Assembly: GCA_023412515.1 (NCBI GenBank)
Contig: JAEYNO010000351.1
Location: 1-9,932 of the forward strand
Length of the DNA stretch: 9,932 nt
Source: Actinomycetes bacterium
GTDB lineage: Bacteria; Actinomycetota; Actinomycetes; Actinomycetales; Cellulomonadaceae
Direction of reading: 5' to 3'
The position numbers were made by a program, and so were the translations under genes. Every line of letters begins with the position of its first letter. Positions within the stretch are counted from its first letter, which is position 1. Positions 1 to 6,646 of this stretch are shown here, one piece after another. Under the pieces are notes generated by a model. It ran no database searches. It saw only the letters and a list, made by a program, of their open reading frames with translations, and had not been told where the DNA came from.

Positions 1-2
1 CG

Positions 3-17
3 GCGGCGGTGGCGTGA
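3..17 (+). CDS. Possible 3' end of an upstream gene (partial)
   Basis: Reading the frame that ends in TGA at 15-17 gives a short Ala/Val tail (Ala-Ala-Val-Ala-stop), common at actinobacterial C-termini. That stop would overlap the GTG start at 14 as GTGA, the same 4-nt coupling seen between the two HAD genes in this window. Only four codons are visible, so neither the gene nor its product can be named. Alternatively, the SDR gene simply starts further upstream, because its own frame is open to the window edge. Confidence 0.3.
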   Translation, partial: AAVA

Positions 18-982
18 GCCCCGCGCCGACGGCCGTCGTCGGCGCCTCGGGTCGCGTCGGGCGGCTGGTGCTCGACGCGCTCGAGGCCGCCGGGCACGAG
101 GCCGTCGCGGTGGGACGGACGCCCCCGCGCGACGCACCGGACGGCGTGAGCGTGCGACACGTCGCCGACTACGACCGCACGACGCTCGCCGCCGCGTTCG
201 AGGGGTGCGGCAGGGTCGTGGCGACGCTCGGGCTGCCGTACCGGGCCGACGTGTGGACCGACCGGTGGCCGGCGCTCGTGGCCGCCGTGGCAGGTGCCTG
301 CCGCGACGCCGGTCTGCCGCTGACGTTCCTCGACAACGTGTACGTGTACGGCGACGCGGGCGAGCCGCTGCGCGAGACGACCCCGCTGCGCACGCGTACC
401 CGCAAGGGTCGCGCGCGGCTCGCCGGCTGGCGCGTGCTCGAGTCCTCCGCCGACGCCGGGCTCGACGTCGTGGTGTGCCGCGCCGCGGACTTCCTCGGGC
501 CGGGCGCGTCGCTCGGCGTGCTCCCGTGGCCGGTGGTCGTGGGCGCGGCCGGCACCGGCCGGCCCGTGCTCCCGTGGCTGGGCTCGCCCGACGCACCGCA
601 CTCGTTCGCACTCCCGAGCGAGGTCGCGGCCGCACTGGTCCGCGTCGCGCACGACCCGACGATGCGCAGGGACACCGTGCTGCACCTGCCGGCGATCGAA
701 CCGACCACCGGGCACGAGCTGGCCGCCGCGCTCGGACGCGTCCGCACCGACGGGCGCACCGTGCGGGCGCGGGCGCTGCGGGCACCCGTGGTCCGGCTCG
801 CGGGACTCGTCAGCCCGGCGGCGCGCGAGCAGGCCGAGATGATGACGCAGGTCGAGCGCGAGCACCTGGTCGACGACTCGGTCGTCCGCGCGCTCGGCTG
901 GCCGGCGTCCCGCACGACGATCGCGCAGGTCGCGGCGCTCGCCGTCTCGCCCACGGCCGCCGGGGCGCACGCCGACCGGTGA
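14..982 (+). CDS. Atypical SDR / NAD-dependent epimerase-dehydratase-like protein
   Basis: A 322-residue protein with an N-terminal Rossmann fold. The dinucleotide-binding GxxGxxG motif is visible as GASGRVG at residues 10-16. It has the extended-SDR landmarks DNVYVYG (107-113) and RAADFLGPG (156-164), the latter matching the R..(N/D)..GPG segment of sugar-nucleotide epimerases. The catalytic YxxxK pair is not intact: Lys131 is present, but position 127 is Thr. This puts it among atypical SDRs, which may bind NAD(P) without classical epimerase chemistry; the substrate is unknown. The GTG at 14 is the best start in view, with no clear Shine-Dalgarno. The frame stays open to the window edge, so a start further upstream cannot be excluded. 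It converges on folC with a 46-nt gap that holds no convincing terminator. Family call fairly sure, function not. Confidence 0.8.
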   Translation: MSPAPTAVVGASGRVGRLVLDALEAAGHEAVAVGRTPPRDAPDGVSVRHVADYDRTTLAAAFEGCGRVVATLGLPYRADVWTDRWPALVAAVAGACRDAGLPLTFLDNVYVYGDAGEPLRETTPLRTRTRKGRARLAGWRVLESSADAGLDVVVCRAADFLGPGASLGVLPWPVVVGAAGTGRPVLPWLGSPDAPHSFALPSEVAAALVRVAHDPTMRRDTVLHLPAIEPTTGHELAAALGRVRTDGRTVRARALRAPVVRLAGLVSPAAREQAEMMTQVEREHLVDDSVVRALGWPASRTTIAQVAALAVSPTAAGAHADR

Positions 983-1028
983 CCGTCGGCCCGCAGCCGT
1001 CCGGCACGAGCCCGGCGGGACGCCACCC

Positions 1029-2405
1029 TCAGTCGCGTCCGAGCAGCACCCGCGCCTCCGCGACCAGCAGGATCGAGCCGGTGACGAGCACCCCCGCACC
1101 GCGCTCCTCCTCGCCCTCGGCGCGCTGCACGGCGACGTCGATCGCGTCGGGCAGCCGGGCCGCGACGTGCACGCGGTCCTCGCCGAACACGTCGATCGCG
1201 ACCTCCGCGAGGTCGTCGGCGTCCAGCGCGCGGGCCCCCGACGCCTGCGTGACGACGACCTCGGCGAGCAGCGGCTCGAGCGCCGCGAGGATGCCCTCGG
1301 GCTCCTTGTCCGCCATGACGCCCACGACGCCGACGAGCCGCGTGAACGCGAACGCCTCCTCGACCGCGTCCGCGAGCGCCTCGGCCCCGGCGGGGTTGTG
1401 CGCACCGTCGACCAGGACGGTCGGGCTCGAGCGCACGACCTCGAGCCGCCCGGGCGACGACACGTCCGCGAACGCGGCCTCGACGACCGACCCGTCGAGC
1501 GCCGCGCCGCCGGTGAGCAGCGCCTCGGTCGCGACGAGCGCGAGCAGCGCGTTGTGGGCCTGGTGCTCGCCGTACAGCGGCAGGAACACCTCGGTGTACA
1601 CGCCACCGAGCCCGCGCAGCGCGACGACCTGCCCGCCGACGGCCACCTGCCGCTCGACGACCGCGACGTCGACGTCCTCGCGCACGACGCGCGCACCGCG
1701 CTCGGCCGCGACGGCGAGCACCACGCCCTCGACGTCGTCGGTCTGGTGCGCGAGCACGAGCGTCGCGCCGTCCTTGACGATGCCGGACTTCTCGGCGGCG
1801 ATCTCGACGAGCGTCTCGCCGAGGTACCGCTCGTGGTCCATCGCGACCGGCGTGATGACGGCGACCTCGGCGTCGACGAGGTTCGTGGCGTCCCACCGGC
1901 CGCCCATGCCGACCTCGACGACCGCGACGTCCACGGGCGCGTCGGCGAACGCCGCGTACGCCATGACCGTGAACACCTCGAAGAACGACAGCCGGTGACC
2001 GCCGTCCTCGGCCGCGCGCGCGTCGACCATGTGCACGTACGGCGCGACGTCCTGCCACACCTCGACGAAGCGCTCGTCGCTGATCGGCTCGCCGTCGATG
2101 CTGATGCGCTCGTTGACGCGCGTCAGGTGCGGGCTCGTGAAGCGTCCGGTGCGCAGGCCGTGCTCGCGCAGCAGCCGCTCGACCATGCGCGCGGTCGACG
2201 TCTTGCCGTTCGTGCCCGTGAGGTGCACGGTGCGGAACGCGCGCTGCGGGTCGCCCAGCAGCTCGAGCACGTCCCGCACACGGTCGAGCGACGGGTCGAT
2301 GTCGTGCTCGGGCGCGCGCGCGAGGATCGCGCGGTACACCTCGTCCGCCGCGGCGCGTGCCGCGCGGGCGGCCTCGTCCTTCAGGTGGTCGGCCCCGCCG
2401 CTCAT
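1029..2405 (-). CDS. folC: Bifunctional dihydrofolate synthase / folylpolyglutamate synthase FolC
   Basis: A 458-residue Mur-ligase-family enzyme, within the usual FolC length. FolC adds L-glutamate to dihydropteroate to make dihydrofolate, and adds further glutamates to reduced folates, using ATP in the cytoplasm. Visible motifs in order are: the P-loop TGTNGKTS (residues 63-70); SPHL (91-94) at the folate/ATP site; VEVGMGGRWDATN (163-175); HERYLGETLVEIAAEKSGI (191-209), which carries the Mg and carbamylated-Lys region; and the C-terminal-domain signature DGAHNPAG (333-340). The start is an ATG whose first bases overlap the ileS stop (ATGA at 2405-2402), so translation is probably coupled to ileS and the gene falls under the same T-box leader. 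The roughly 50 residues before the P-loop are ordinary for actinobacterial FolC. No DUF4233 or ndk gene follows, unlike the order I recall from relatives. Confidence 0.95.
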   Translation of the reverse strand: MSGGADHLKDEAARAARAAADEVYRAILARAPEHDIDPSLDRVRDVLELLGDPQRAFRTVHLTGTNGKTSTARMVERLLREHGLRTGRFTSPHLTRVNERISIDGEPISDERFVEVWQDVAPYVHMVDARAAEDGGHRLSFFEVFTVMAYAAFADAPVDVAVVEVGMGGRWDATNLVDAEVAVITPVAMDHERYLGETLVEIAAEKSGIVKDGATLVLAHQTDDVEGVVLAVAAERGARVVREDVDVAVVERQVAVGGQVVALRGLGGVYTEVFLPLYGEHQAHNALLALVATEALLTGGAALDGSVVEAAFADVSSPGRLEVVRSSPTVLVDGAHNPAGAEALADAVEEAFAFTRLVGVVGVMADKEPEGILAALEPLLAEVVVTQASGARALDADDLAEVAIDVFGEDRVHVAARLPDAIDVAVQRAEGEEERGAGVLVTGSILLVAEARVLLGRD

Positions 2406-5400
2406 GCGTCCGCCTTCGTCAGGTGCACGGCCACGTCGGCCGCGTCGGTCGGCTCGAGCGTCACCGACGCCGCGAGGGTCTCGGCGGCGACGAACGCGCG
2501 GTGCGCCTCGACGTCCGCCACGTGGCCGGCGGGCACGCCGAGCACGAGGTCGATGCGGTCGGCCACGTGCAGGCCGGCGGCCTTGCGCGCGTCCTGCACC
2601 GCCCGGACGACGTCGCGCGCGTAGCCCTCGGCGAGCAGCGCGGCGTCGAGCGCGAGGTCGAGCACCACGACGACGCCGCCGGGCAGCACGGCCGCCGCGA
2701 CGTCGCCCCCGCCGCCCTCGCCGACGACCGTCGTCAGCTCGTACTCGGCGGGCTCGAGCGCGACGTCGCCGTCGTCGGTGGTCACCACGACCGTCTCGCC
2801 GTCGACGCGCCAGGCGCCCGTGCGGGCCGCCTTGATGACGTGCTGCACGGACCGGCCCAGGCGCGGGCCGGCGGCGCGCGCGTTCACCGCGAGCCGCTGC
2901 ACGATGCCGAAGCTCTCGGTCGTCTCGGCGTCGGCCGCGACGACGTCGACGTGCTTGACGTTGAGCTCGGCCGCGAGCAGGTCGGTGTACGGCGCGAGCG
3001 CGGCCGGGTCGGCCACGGCCACGGTGAGGCGACGCAGCGGCTGCCGCACGCGCACCTGGTGCGCCTTGCGCAGCCCGAGCGCGGCGGACACCACGGCCCG
3101 CACCTCGTCCATCGCCGCCACGAGCGCGTCGTCGTGCACGAGCGCCTCGTCGGCCGTCGGCCAGTCGGTGAGGTGCACGCTGCGCCCACCGGTCAGGCCG
3201 CGCCACACCTCCTCCGTGACGAGCGGCGCGAGCGGCGCCATGACGCGCGTGAGCTCCTCGAGCGCGGTCCACAGCGTGTCGAACGCGTCGGCGTCCTCCG
3301 ACCAGAACCGGTCGCGCTGCGTGCGCACGTACCAGTTGGTCAGCACGTCGAGGTGCTCGCGCACCGACTCGCACGCGGCGGGGATGTCGTACGCGTCGAG
3401 CTGGGCCGTGAGCGTCGCGCTCAGGTCGGCCGTGCGCGCGAGCAGGTAGCGGTCCATGGGCGGCAGCCCTGCGGCCCGCTCGGCCGTGACGCGCCGGGCG
3501 GCGTACCCCCGCCCGCCGTCGGCGGCACCCGCGTACAGCGTGAAGAAGTAGTACGTGCTCCACAGCGGCAGCAGCACCTGGCGCACGCCGTCGCGGATGC
3601 CCTCCTCGGTCACCACGAGGTTGCCGCCGCGCAGGATCGTCGAGGACATGAGCGACCAGCGCACCGCGTCGGACCCGTACTTGTCCCACATGAGCACCGG
3701 GTCGGGGAAGTTGCGCAGCGACTTGCTGGCCTTGCGGCCGTCGTCGCCCAGCACGATCCCGTGGCACATGACGTTGCGGAACGCGGCACGGTCGAAGATC
3801 GCCGTGGCCAGCACGTGCAGCGTGTAGAACCAGCCGCGCGTCTGCCCGATGTACTCGACGATGAAGTCGCCCGGGTAGTGGTGCTCGAACCAGTCACGGT
3901 TCTCGAACGGGTAGTGCACCTGCGCGAACGGCATCGACCCCGAGTCGAACCACACGTCGAGCACGTCGGGGATGCGGCGCATGGTCGAGCGCCCGGTCGG
4001 GTCGTCGGGGTTGGGGCGCGTCAGGTCGTCGATGAACGGGCGGTGCAGGTCGGGCTCGCCGCGGTCGTTGAGCGGCAGGCGGCCGAAGTCGGCCTCGAGC
4101 TCGGCGAACGAGCCGTACACGTCGACCCGCGGGTAGGCGGGGTCGTCGCTCACCCACACCGGGATGGGCGTGCCCCAGTAGCGGTTGCGGCTGATCGACC
4201 AGTCGCGCGCGTTGGCGAGCCACTTGCCGAACTGGCCGTCCTTGATGTGCCCGGGGATCCACTCGATGCCCTGGTTGAGCTCGACCATGCGGTCCTTGAA
4301 CGCGGTGACGCGCACGAACCACGACGACACGGCCTTGTAGATCAGCGGGTTCCGGCACCGCCAGCAGTGCGGGTAGGAGTGCTCGTACGTCTCGTGCCGC
4401 AGCACCACGGCCCGGTGCCCCGCGTCGACGCGCGCGAGCGGGCCCGTGCCGGCCTTGAGGTCGGCGATGACCTGCTTGTTCGCGTCGAACACCTGCACGC
4501 CGGCGTAGTCGTCGACCTGCGAGGTGAAGCGGCCCTTGGAGTCGACGGGCACGACGGGCACGATGCCCGCGGCGTCGCACGTGGCCATGTCGTCCTCGCC
4601 GAACGCGGGTGCGAGGTGCACGACGCCCGTGCCGTCCTCGGTCGTGACGAAGTCGGCCGCGAGCACCCGGTGCGCGTTCTCGTGGCCCGCGAAGTAGTCG
4701 AACGGCGGCGTGTAGCGGCGGCCGACGAGGTCGGCGCCCGTGAGCGTCGCGACGACCGTCGGCTCGTCGCCCAGCTCGCGCGCGTACGCGCCGAGCCGCG
4801 CTGCCGCGAGCACGACCCGCTCCCCCGGGTGCGCGTCGGCGAACGGCGACCCGGCCTGCGGCTCGACGACGACGTACTCGACGTCAGGGCCGACGGCGAC
4901 CGCGAGGTTCGACGGCAGCGTCCACGGGGTCGTCGTCCAGACCAGCACGAGCTCGCCGGTCTCGAGCCGGAACCCGACCGTGAGCGCGGGGTCCTGGCGC
5001 GAGGCGTACACGTCCTCGTCCATGCGCAGCTCGTGGTTGCTCAGCGGCGTCTCGTCGCGCCAGCAGTACGGCAGCACGCGGTAGCCCTCGTAGGCCAGGC
5101 CCTTGTCGTACAGCTGCTTGAACGCCCAGATCACCGACTCCATGAAGGTCGGGTCGAGCGTCTTGTAGTCGTGCTCGAAGTCGACCCACCGCGCCTGGCG
5201 CGTGACGTAGTCCTGCCACTCCTGCGTGTAGGTGAGCACGGACGTGCGGCACGCGTCGTTGAACGCGGCGATGCCCATCTCGTCGATCTGGGACTTGTCG
5301 GTGATGCCCAGCACGCGCTCGGCCTCGAGCTCGGCCGGCAGGCCGTGCGTGTCCCAGCCGAACCGGCGCTCCACGCGGCGGCCGCGCATGGTCTGGTAGC

Positions 5401-5653
5401 GCGGCACGACGTCCTTGGCGTACCCCGTGAGCAGGTGCCCGTAGTGCGGCAGGCCGTTGGCGAACGGCGGGCCGTCGTAGAAGACGTACTCGTTGTCGCC
5501 GTGCTCGCCGGCGGGTCGCTGGTCGATCGACGCGCGGAACGTGCCGTCGGCCTGCCAGTACGCCAGCACGTCGCCCTCGAGCGCGGGCAGGTCGGGGCTG
5601 GGCGGGACGCTGGCGGCGGTGCCGTCGGACGTGCGGTGCAGCGGGTACGCCAC
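2402..5653 (-). CDS. ileS: Isoleucyl-tRNA synthetase (type 2 IleRS)
   Basis: A 1083-residue class Ia synthetase that charges tRNA-Ile with isoleucine. The HIGH motif is HYGH (residues 70-73) within GLPHYGH, the form found in long, eukaryote-like type 2 IleRS. Type 2 enzymes as a family are much less sensitive to mupirocin than type 1. The editing (CP1) domain shows the Thr-rich segment WTTTPWTLPSN (239-249) and GTGVVHLAPAFGEDD (341-355), which contains the catalytic-Asp region. A CxxC pair lies at 430/433, and the class Ia signature DVWFDSGS is at 566-573. The KMSKS loop reads KASKS (641-645), an unusual Met-to-Ala change. A DALR-type anticodon domain and a C-terminal extension follow. The start is GTG at 5653, chosen because AGGAG lies 8 nt upstream and the T-box helix ends there; a longer frame to 5746 would begin inside the riboswitch. 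The stop overlaps the folC start by ATGA. Confidence 0.97.
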   Translation of the reverse strand: MAYPLHRTSDGTAASVPPSPDLPALEGDVLAYWQADGTFRASIDQRPAGEHGDNEYVFYDGPPFANGLPHYGHLLTGYAKDVVPRYQTMRGRRVERRFGWDTHGLPAELEAERVLGITDKSQIDEMGIAAFNDACRTSVLTYTQEWQDYVTRQARWVDFEHDYKTLDPTFMESVIWAFKQLYDKGLAYEGYRVLPYCWRDETPLSNHELRMDEDVYASRQDPALTVGFRLETGELVLVWTTTPWTLPSNLAVAVGPDVEYVVVEPQAGSPFADAHPGERVVLAAARLGAYARELGDEPTVVATLTGADLVGRRYTPPFDYFAGHENAHRVLAADFVTTEDGTGVVHLAPAFGEDDMATCDAAGIVPVVPVDSKGRFTSQVDDYAGVQVFDANKQVIADLKAGTGPLARVDAGHRAVVLRHETYEHSYPHCWRCRNPLIYKAVSSWFVRVTAFKDRMVELNQGIEWIPGHIKDGQFGKWLANARDWSISRNRYWGTPIPVWVSDDPAYPRVDVYGSFAELEADFGRLPLNDRGEPDLHRPFIDDLTRPNPDDPTGRSTMRRIPDVLDVWFDSGSMPFAQVHYPFENRDWFEHHYPGDFIVEYIGQTRGWFYTLHVLATAIFDRAAFRNVMCHGIVLGDDGRKASKSLRNFPDPVLMWDKYGSDAVRWSLMSSTILRGGNLVVTEEGIRDGVRQVLLPLWSTYYFFTLYAGAADGGRGYAARRVTAERAAGLPPMDRYLLARTADLSATLTAQLDAYDIPAACESVREHLDVLTNWYVRTQRDRFWSEDADAFDTLWTALEELTRVMAPLAPLVTEEVWRGLTGGRSVHLTDWPTADEALVHDDALVAAMDEVRAVVSAALGLRKAHQVRVRQPLRRLTVAVADPAALAPYTDLLAAELNVKHVDVVAADAETTESFGIVQRLAVNARAAGPRLGRSVQHVIKAARTGAWRVDGETVVVTTDDGDVALEPAEYELTTVVGEGGGGDVAAAVLPGGVVVVLDLALDAALLAEGYARDVVRAVQDARKAAGLHVADRIDLVLGVPAGHVADVEAHRAFVAAETLAASVTLEPTDAADVAVHLTKADA

Positions 5654-5740
5654 GGTCGGTGCTCCTGGTCTCGCGCACCTGGGCAGGTGCGGCACGGCCA
5701 CGAGGACGACGCCACCCGGACCGGCCGGGCACCACCGCGG
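5650..5740 (-). promoter_or_regulatory. Predicted sequestrator helix closing the ileS start region
   Basis: The RNA segment CCGCGGUGGUGC (5740-5729), which includes the 3' strand of the antisequestrator, can pair with GCACCGACCGUGG (5662-5650). This gives 12 pairs, one of them G-U, with a single bulged G at 5657. The helix buries the last base of the Shine-Dalgarno AGGAG (5666-5662), the spacer and the GUG start codon (5653-5651). It competes directly with the T-box helix for 5736-5739, so the two states are mutually exclusive. The intervening loop holds a separate GCACCUG/CAGGUGC hairpin at 5690-5675. The pairing is read by eye and not energy-minimised. Confidence 0.7.
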
Positions 5741-5887
5741 TACCACCTCGCTTGCCGAGGACGCGCCCCGACCACTCTGACGACGGCTGTGACGGGCCTG
5801 CCCCGTCCGGTTCTACTGAGGACACGCCCACCGGGCGGGTCCCGTTCTTCCGGAGGCTCACCGGTGATGGCCGGGTCGACGCCTGTG
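5654..5887 (-). promoter_or_regulatory. Translational T-box riboswitch of ileS (Ile-specific, ultrashort Stem I)
   Basis: Reading the minus strand 5' to 3', the leader shows each part of an actinobacterial ileS T-box. Stem I is a short CCGG/CCGG hairpin (5874-5861) whose loop carries the Ile specifier AUC (5868-5866). Stem II is closed by CCGG (5853-5850) and CCGG (5810-5807), with AAGAAC facing AGUAGAA, and is capped by CGCCC-GGU-GGGCG (5837-5825). A GACGGG/CCCGUC hairpin (5807-5791) fits the IIA/B element. The antisequestrator has CGCG (5765-5762) with CGCG (5739-5736), inner helix CCUCG (5760-5756) with CGAGG (5750-5746), and the T-box AGGUGGUACCGCGG. Its UGGU (5745-5742) can pair with the ACCA end of uncharged tRNA-Ile. 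There is no U-rich terminator, so control is expected at translation initiation: uncharged tRNA should raise IleRS and, by coupling, FolC. Confidence 0.93.
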
Positions 5888-5893
5888 CGCCCC

Positions 5894-5899
5894 AGTGTA
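5894..5899 (-). promoter_or_regulatory. -10 element of the ileS-folC promoter
   Basis: TACACT on the minus strand fits the TANNNT -10 box of actinobacterial housekeeping promoters. It lies about 20 nt ahead of Stem I, which places the transcription start near 5887 and gives a leader of about 235 nt, the right size for the complete T-box. No good -35 is visible: GTGACG occurs upstream, but about 20 nt away, which is too long a spacing. Confidence 0.5.
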
Positions 5900-5952
5900 T
5901 CGACGCCCGTCCCGGACGTCGTCACCGATTCGGTCCCCCCGCGCACGTGGGG

Positions 5953-5958
5953 CACGAT
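5953..5958 (+). promoter_or_regulatory. Weak candidate -10 for leaderless transcription of the HAD pair
   Basis: CACGAT is a degenerate TANNNT-like box placed 7 nt before the ATG at 5966, the distance expected for a transcript that starts at the start codon. No Shine-Dalgarno is visible upstream of that ATG, which favours a leaderless message. The first base differs from consensus, so this is a tentative call. Confidence 0.3.
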
Positions 5959-5965
5959 CGGTCCC

Positions 5966-6646
5966 ATGACCTCCCCCCGGCCCGTGGCCCTCCTCGACCT
6001 CGACGGCACCCTCATGGACTCGGCGTCCGGGATCGTCGCGTCGGTGCGCGCGGCGTACGAGCACGTCGGGCTGCCCGTGCCGAGCGAGGCCGTCATGCGG
6101 TCCTTCGCCGGGCCGCCGCTCGGCTGGTCGCTCGCGACGCACGGCGTCCCCGCCGAGCTGCTCGACGACGCAGCCGCCGCGTACGCCGGCCACTTCGGCC
6201 GGGTCGGCGTGTGGGACACGCGCGTGTTCGACGGCGTCCCGCAGGCGCTGACGGCGCTGCGCGAGGCCGGTGCGCTGCTGGTCGTCGCGACCGCGAAGCC
6301 CGAGCGGTGGGCCGCGCCGATCTGCGACGAGACGGGCCTGACGCCGCTGCTCGACCACCTCGTGGGCGCACCGGACGACGAGTCGGAGTCCAAGGGCCAG
6401 ATCATCGGCCGCGCGCTGGCGTGGGTGCGCGAGGCGACCGGTGACGCGGGGTTCCGGGCAGTCATGCTCGGCGACCGCGAGCACGACGTGCACGGCGCGG
6501 CCGAGCACGGGCTGCCGTGCCTCGGCGCGGGCTGGGGCTACGCCGACGGCGACGAGCTGCGCGAGGCCGGTGCCGTCGAGGTGCTGACGTCGACGTCCCA
6601 GGTCCCCGCCGCGGTGCTCGCTCGCGTGACCGACGGCGCCGCGTGA
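5966..6646 (+). CDS. HAD superfamily hydrolase, phosphoglycolate phosphatase-like (first of tandem pair)
   Basis: A 226-residue HAD subfamily IA phosphatase with all four catalytic motifs. Motif I is DLDGTL (residues 11-16; nucleophile Asp11, acid/base Asp13). Motif II Thr109 sits in VVATAKP, motif III is Lys143, and motif IV is GDREHD (169-174). A helical cap lies between motifs I and II and contains FAGPPL, typical of the Gph/5'-nucleotidase-like group (COG0546). It should dephosphorylate a small phosphorylated metabolite in the cytoplasm; the substrate is not readable from sequence. The ATG at 5966 is chosen because the DLDGTL strand follows directly and the T-box promoter region lies upstream. 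It is divergent from ileS. The stop overlaps the next start as GTGA, so the two HAD proteins are probably translated together. Confidence 0.9.
   Translation: MTSPRPVALLDLDGTLMDSASGIVASVRAAYEHVGLPVPSEAVMRSFAGPPLGWSLATHGVPAELLDDAAAAYAGHFGRVGVWDTRVFDGVPQALTALREAGALLVVATAKPERWAAPICDETGLTPLLDHLVGAPDDESESKGQIIGRALAWVREATGDAGFRAVMLGDREHDVHGAAEHGLPCLGAGWGYADGDELREAGAVEVLTSTSQVPAAVLARVTDGAA

Noticed and set aside
983..1028. Possible bidirectional terminator between the convergent SDR and folC genes
   Set aside because: Only short, interrupted complementary segments (for example GTCC with GGAC) are present; no stem comparable to the one at 8709-8744.
169..2058. Long open frames on both strands across the SDR gene and folC (Arg-rich)
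   Set aside because: Low-complexity Arg/Ala translations without motifs, overlapping two well-supported genes in other frames.
5654..5746. N-terminal extension of IleRS by 31 residues
   Set aside because: It would start inside the T-box sequence itself and encode a Pro/Gly/Arg stretch with no homologue pattern. GTG at 5653 has an SD at the right distance and is the target of the sequestrator.
2357..5965. Very long plus-strand open frame running antisense through ileS into the first HAD gene
   Set aside because: Its translation is Arg/Val/His-rich with no recognisable domain until the HAD start at 5966. It is the usual stop-poor antisense frame of GC-rich coding DNA; ileS on the other strand is unambiguous.
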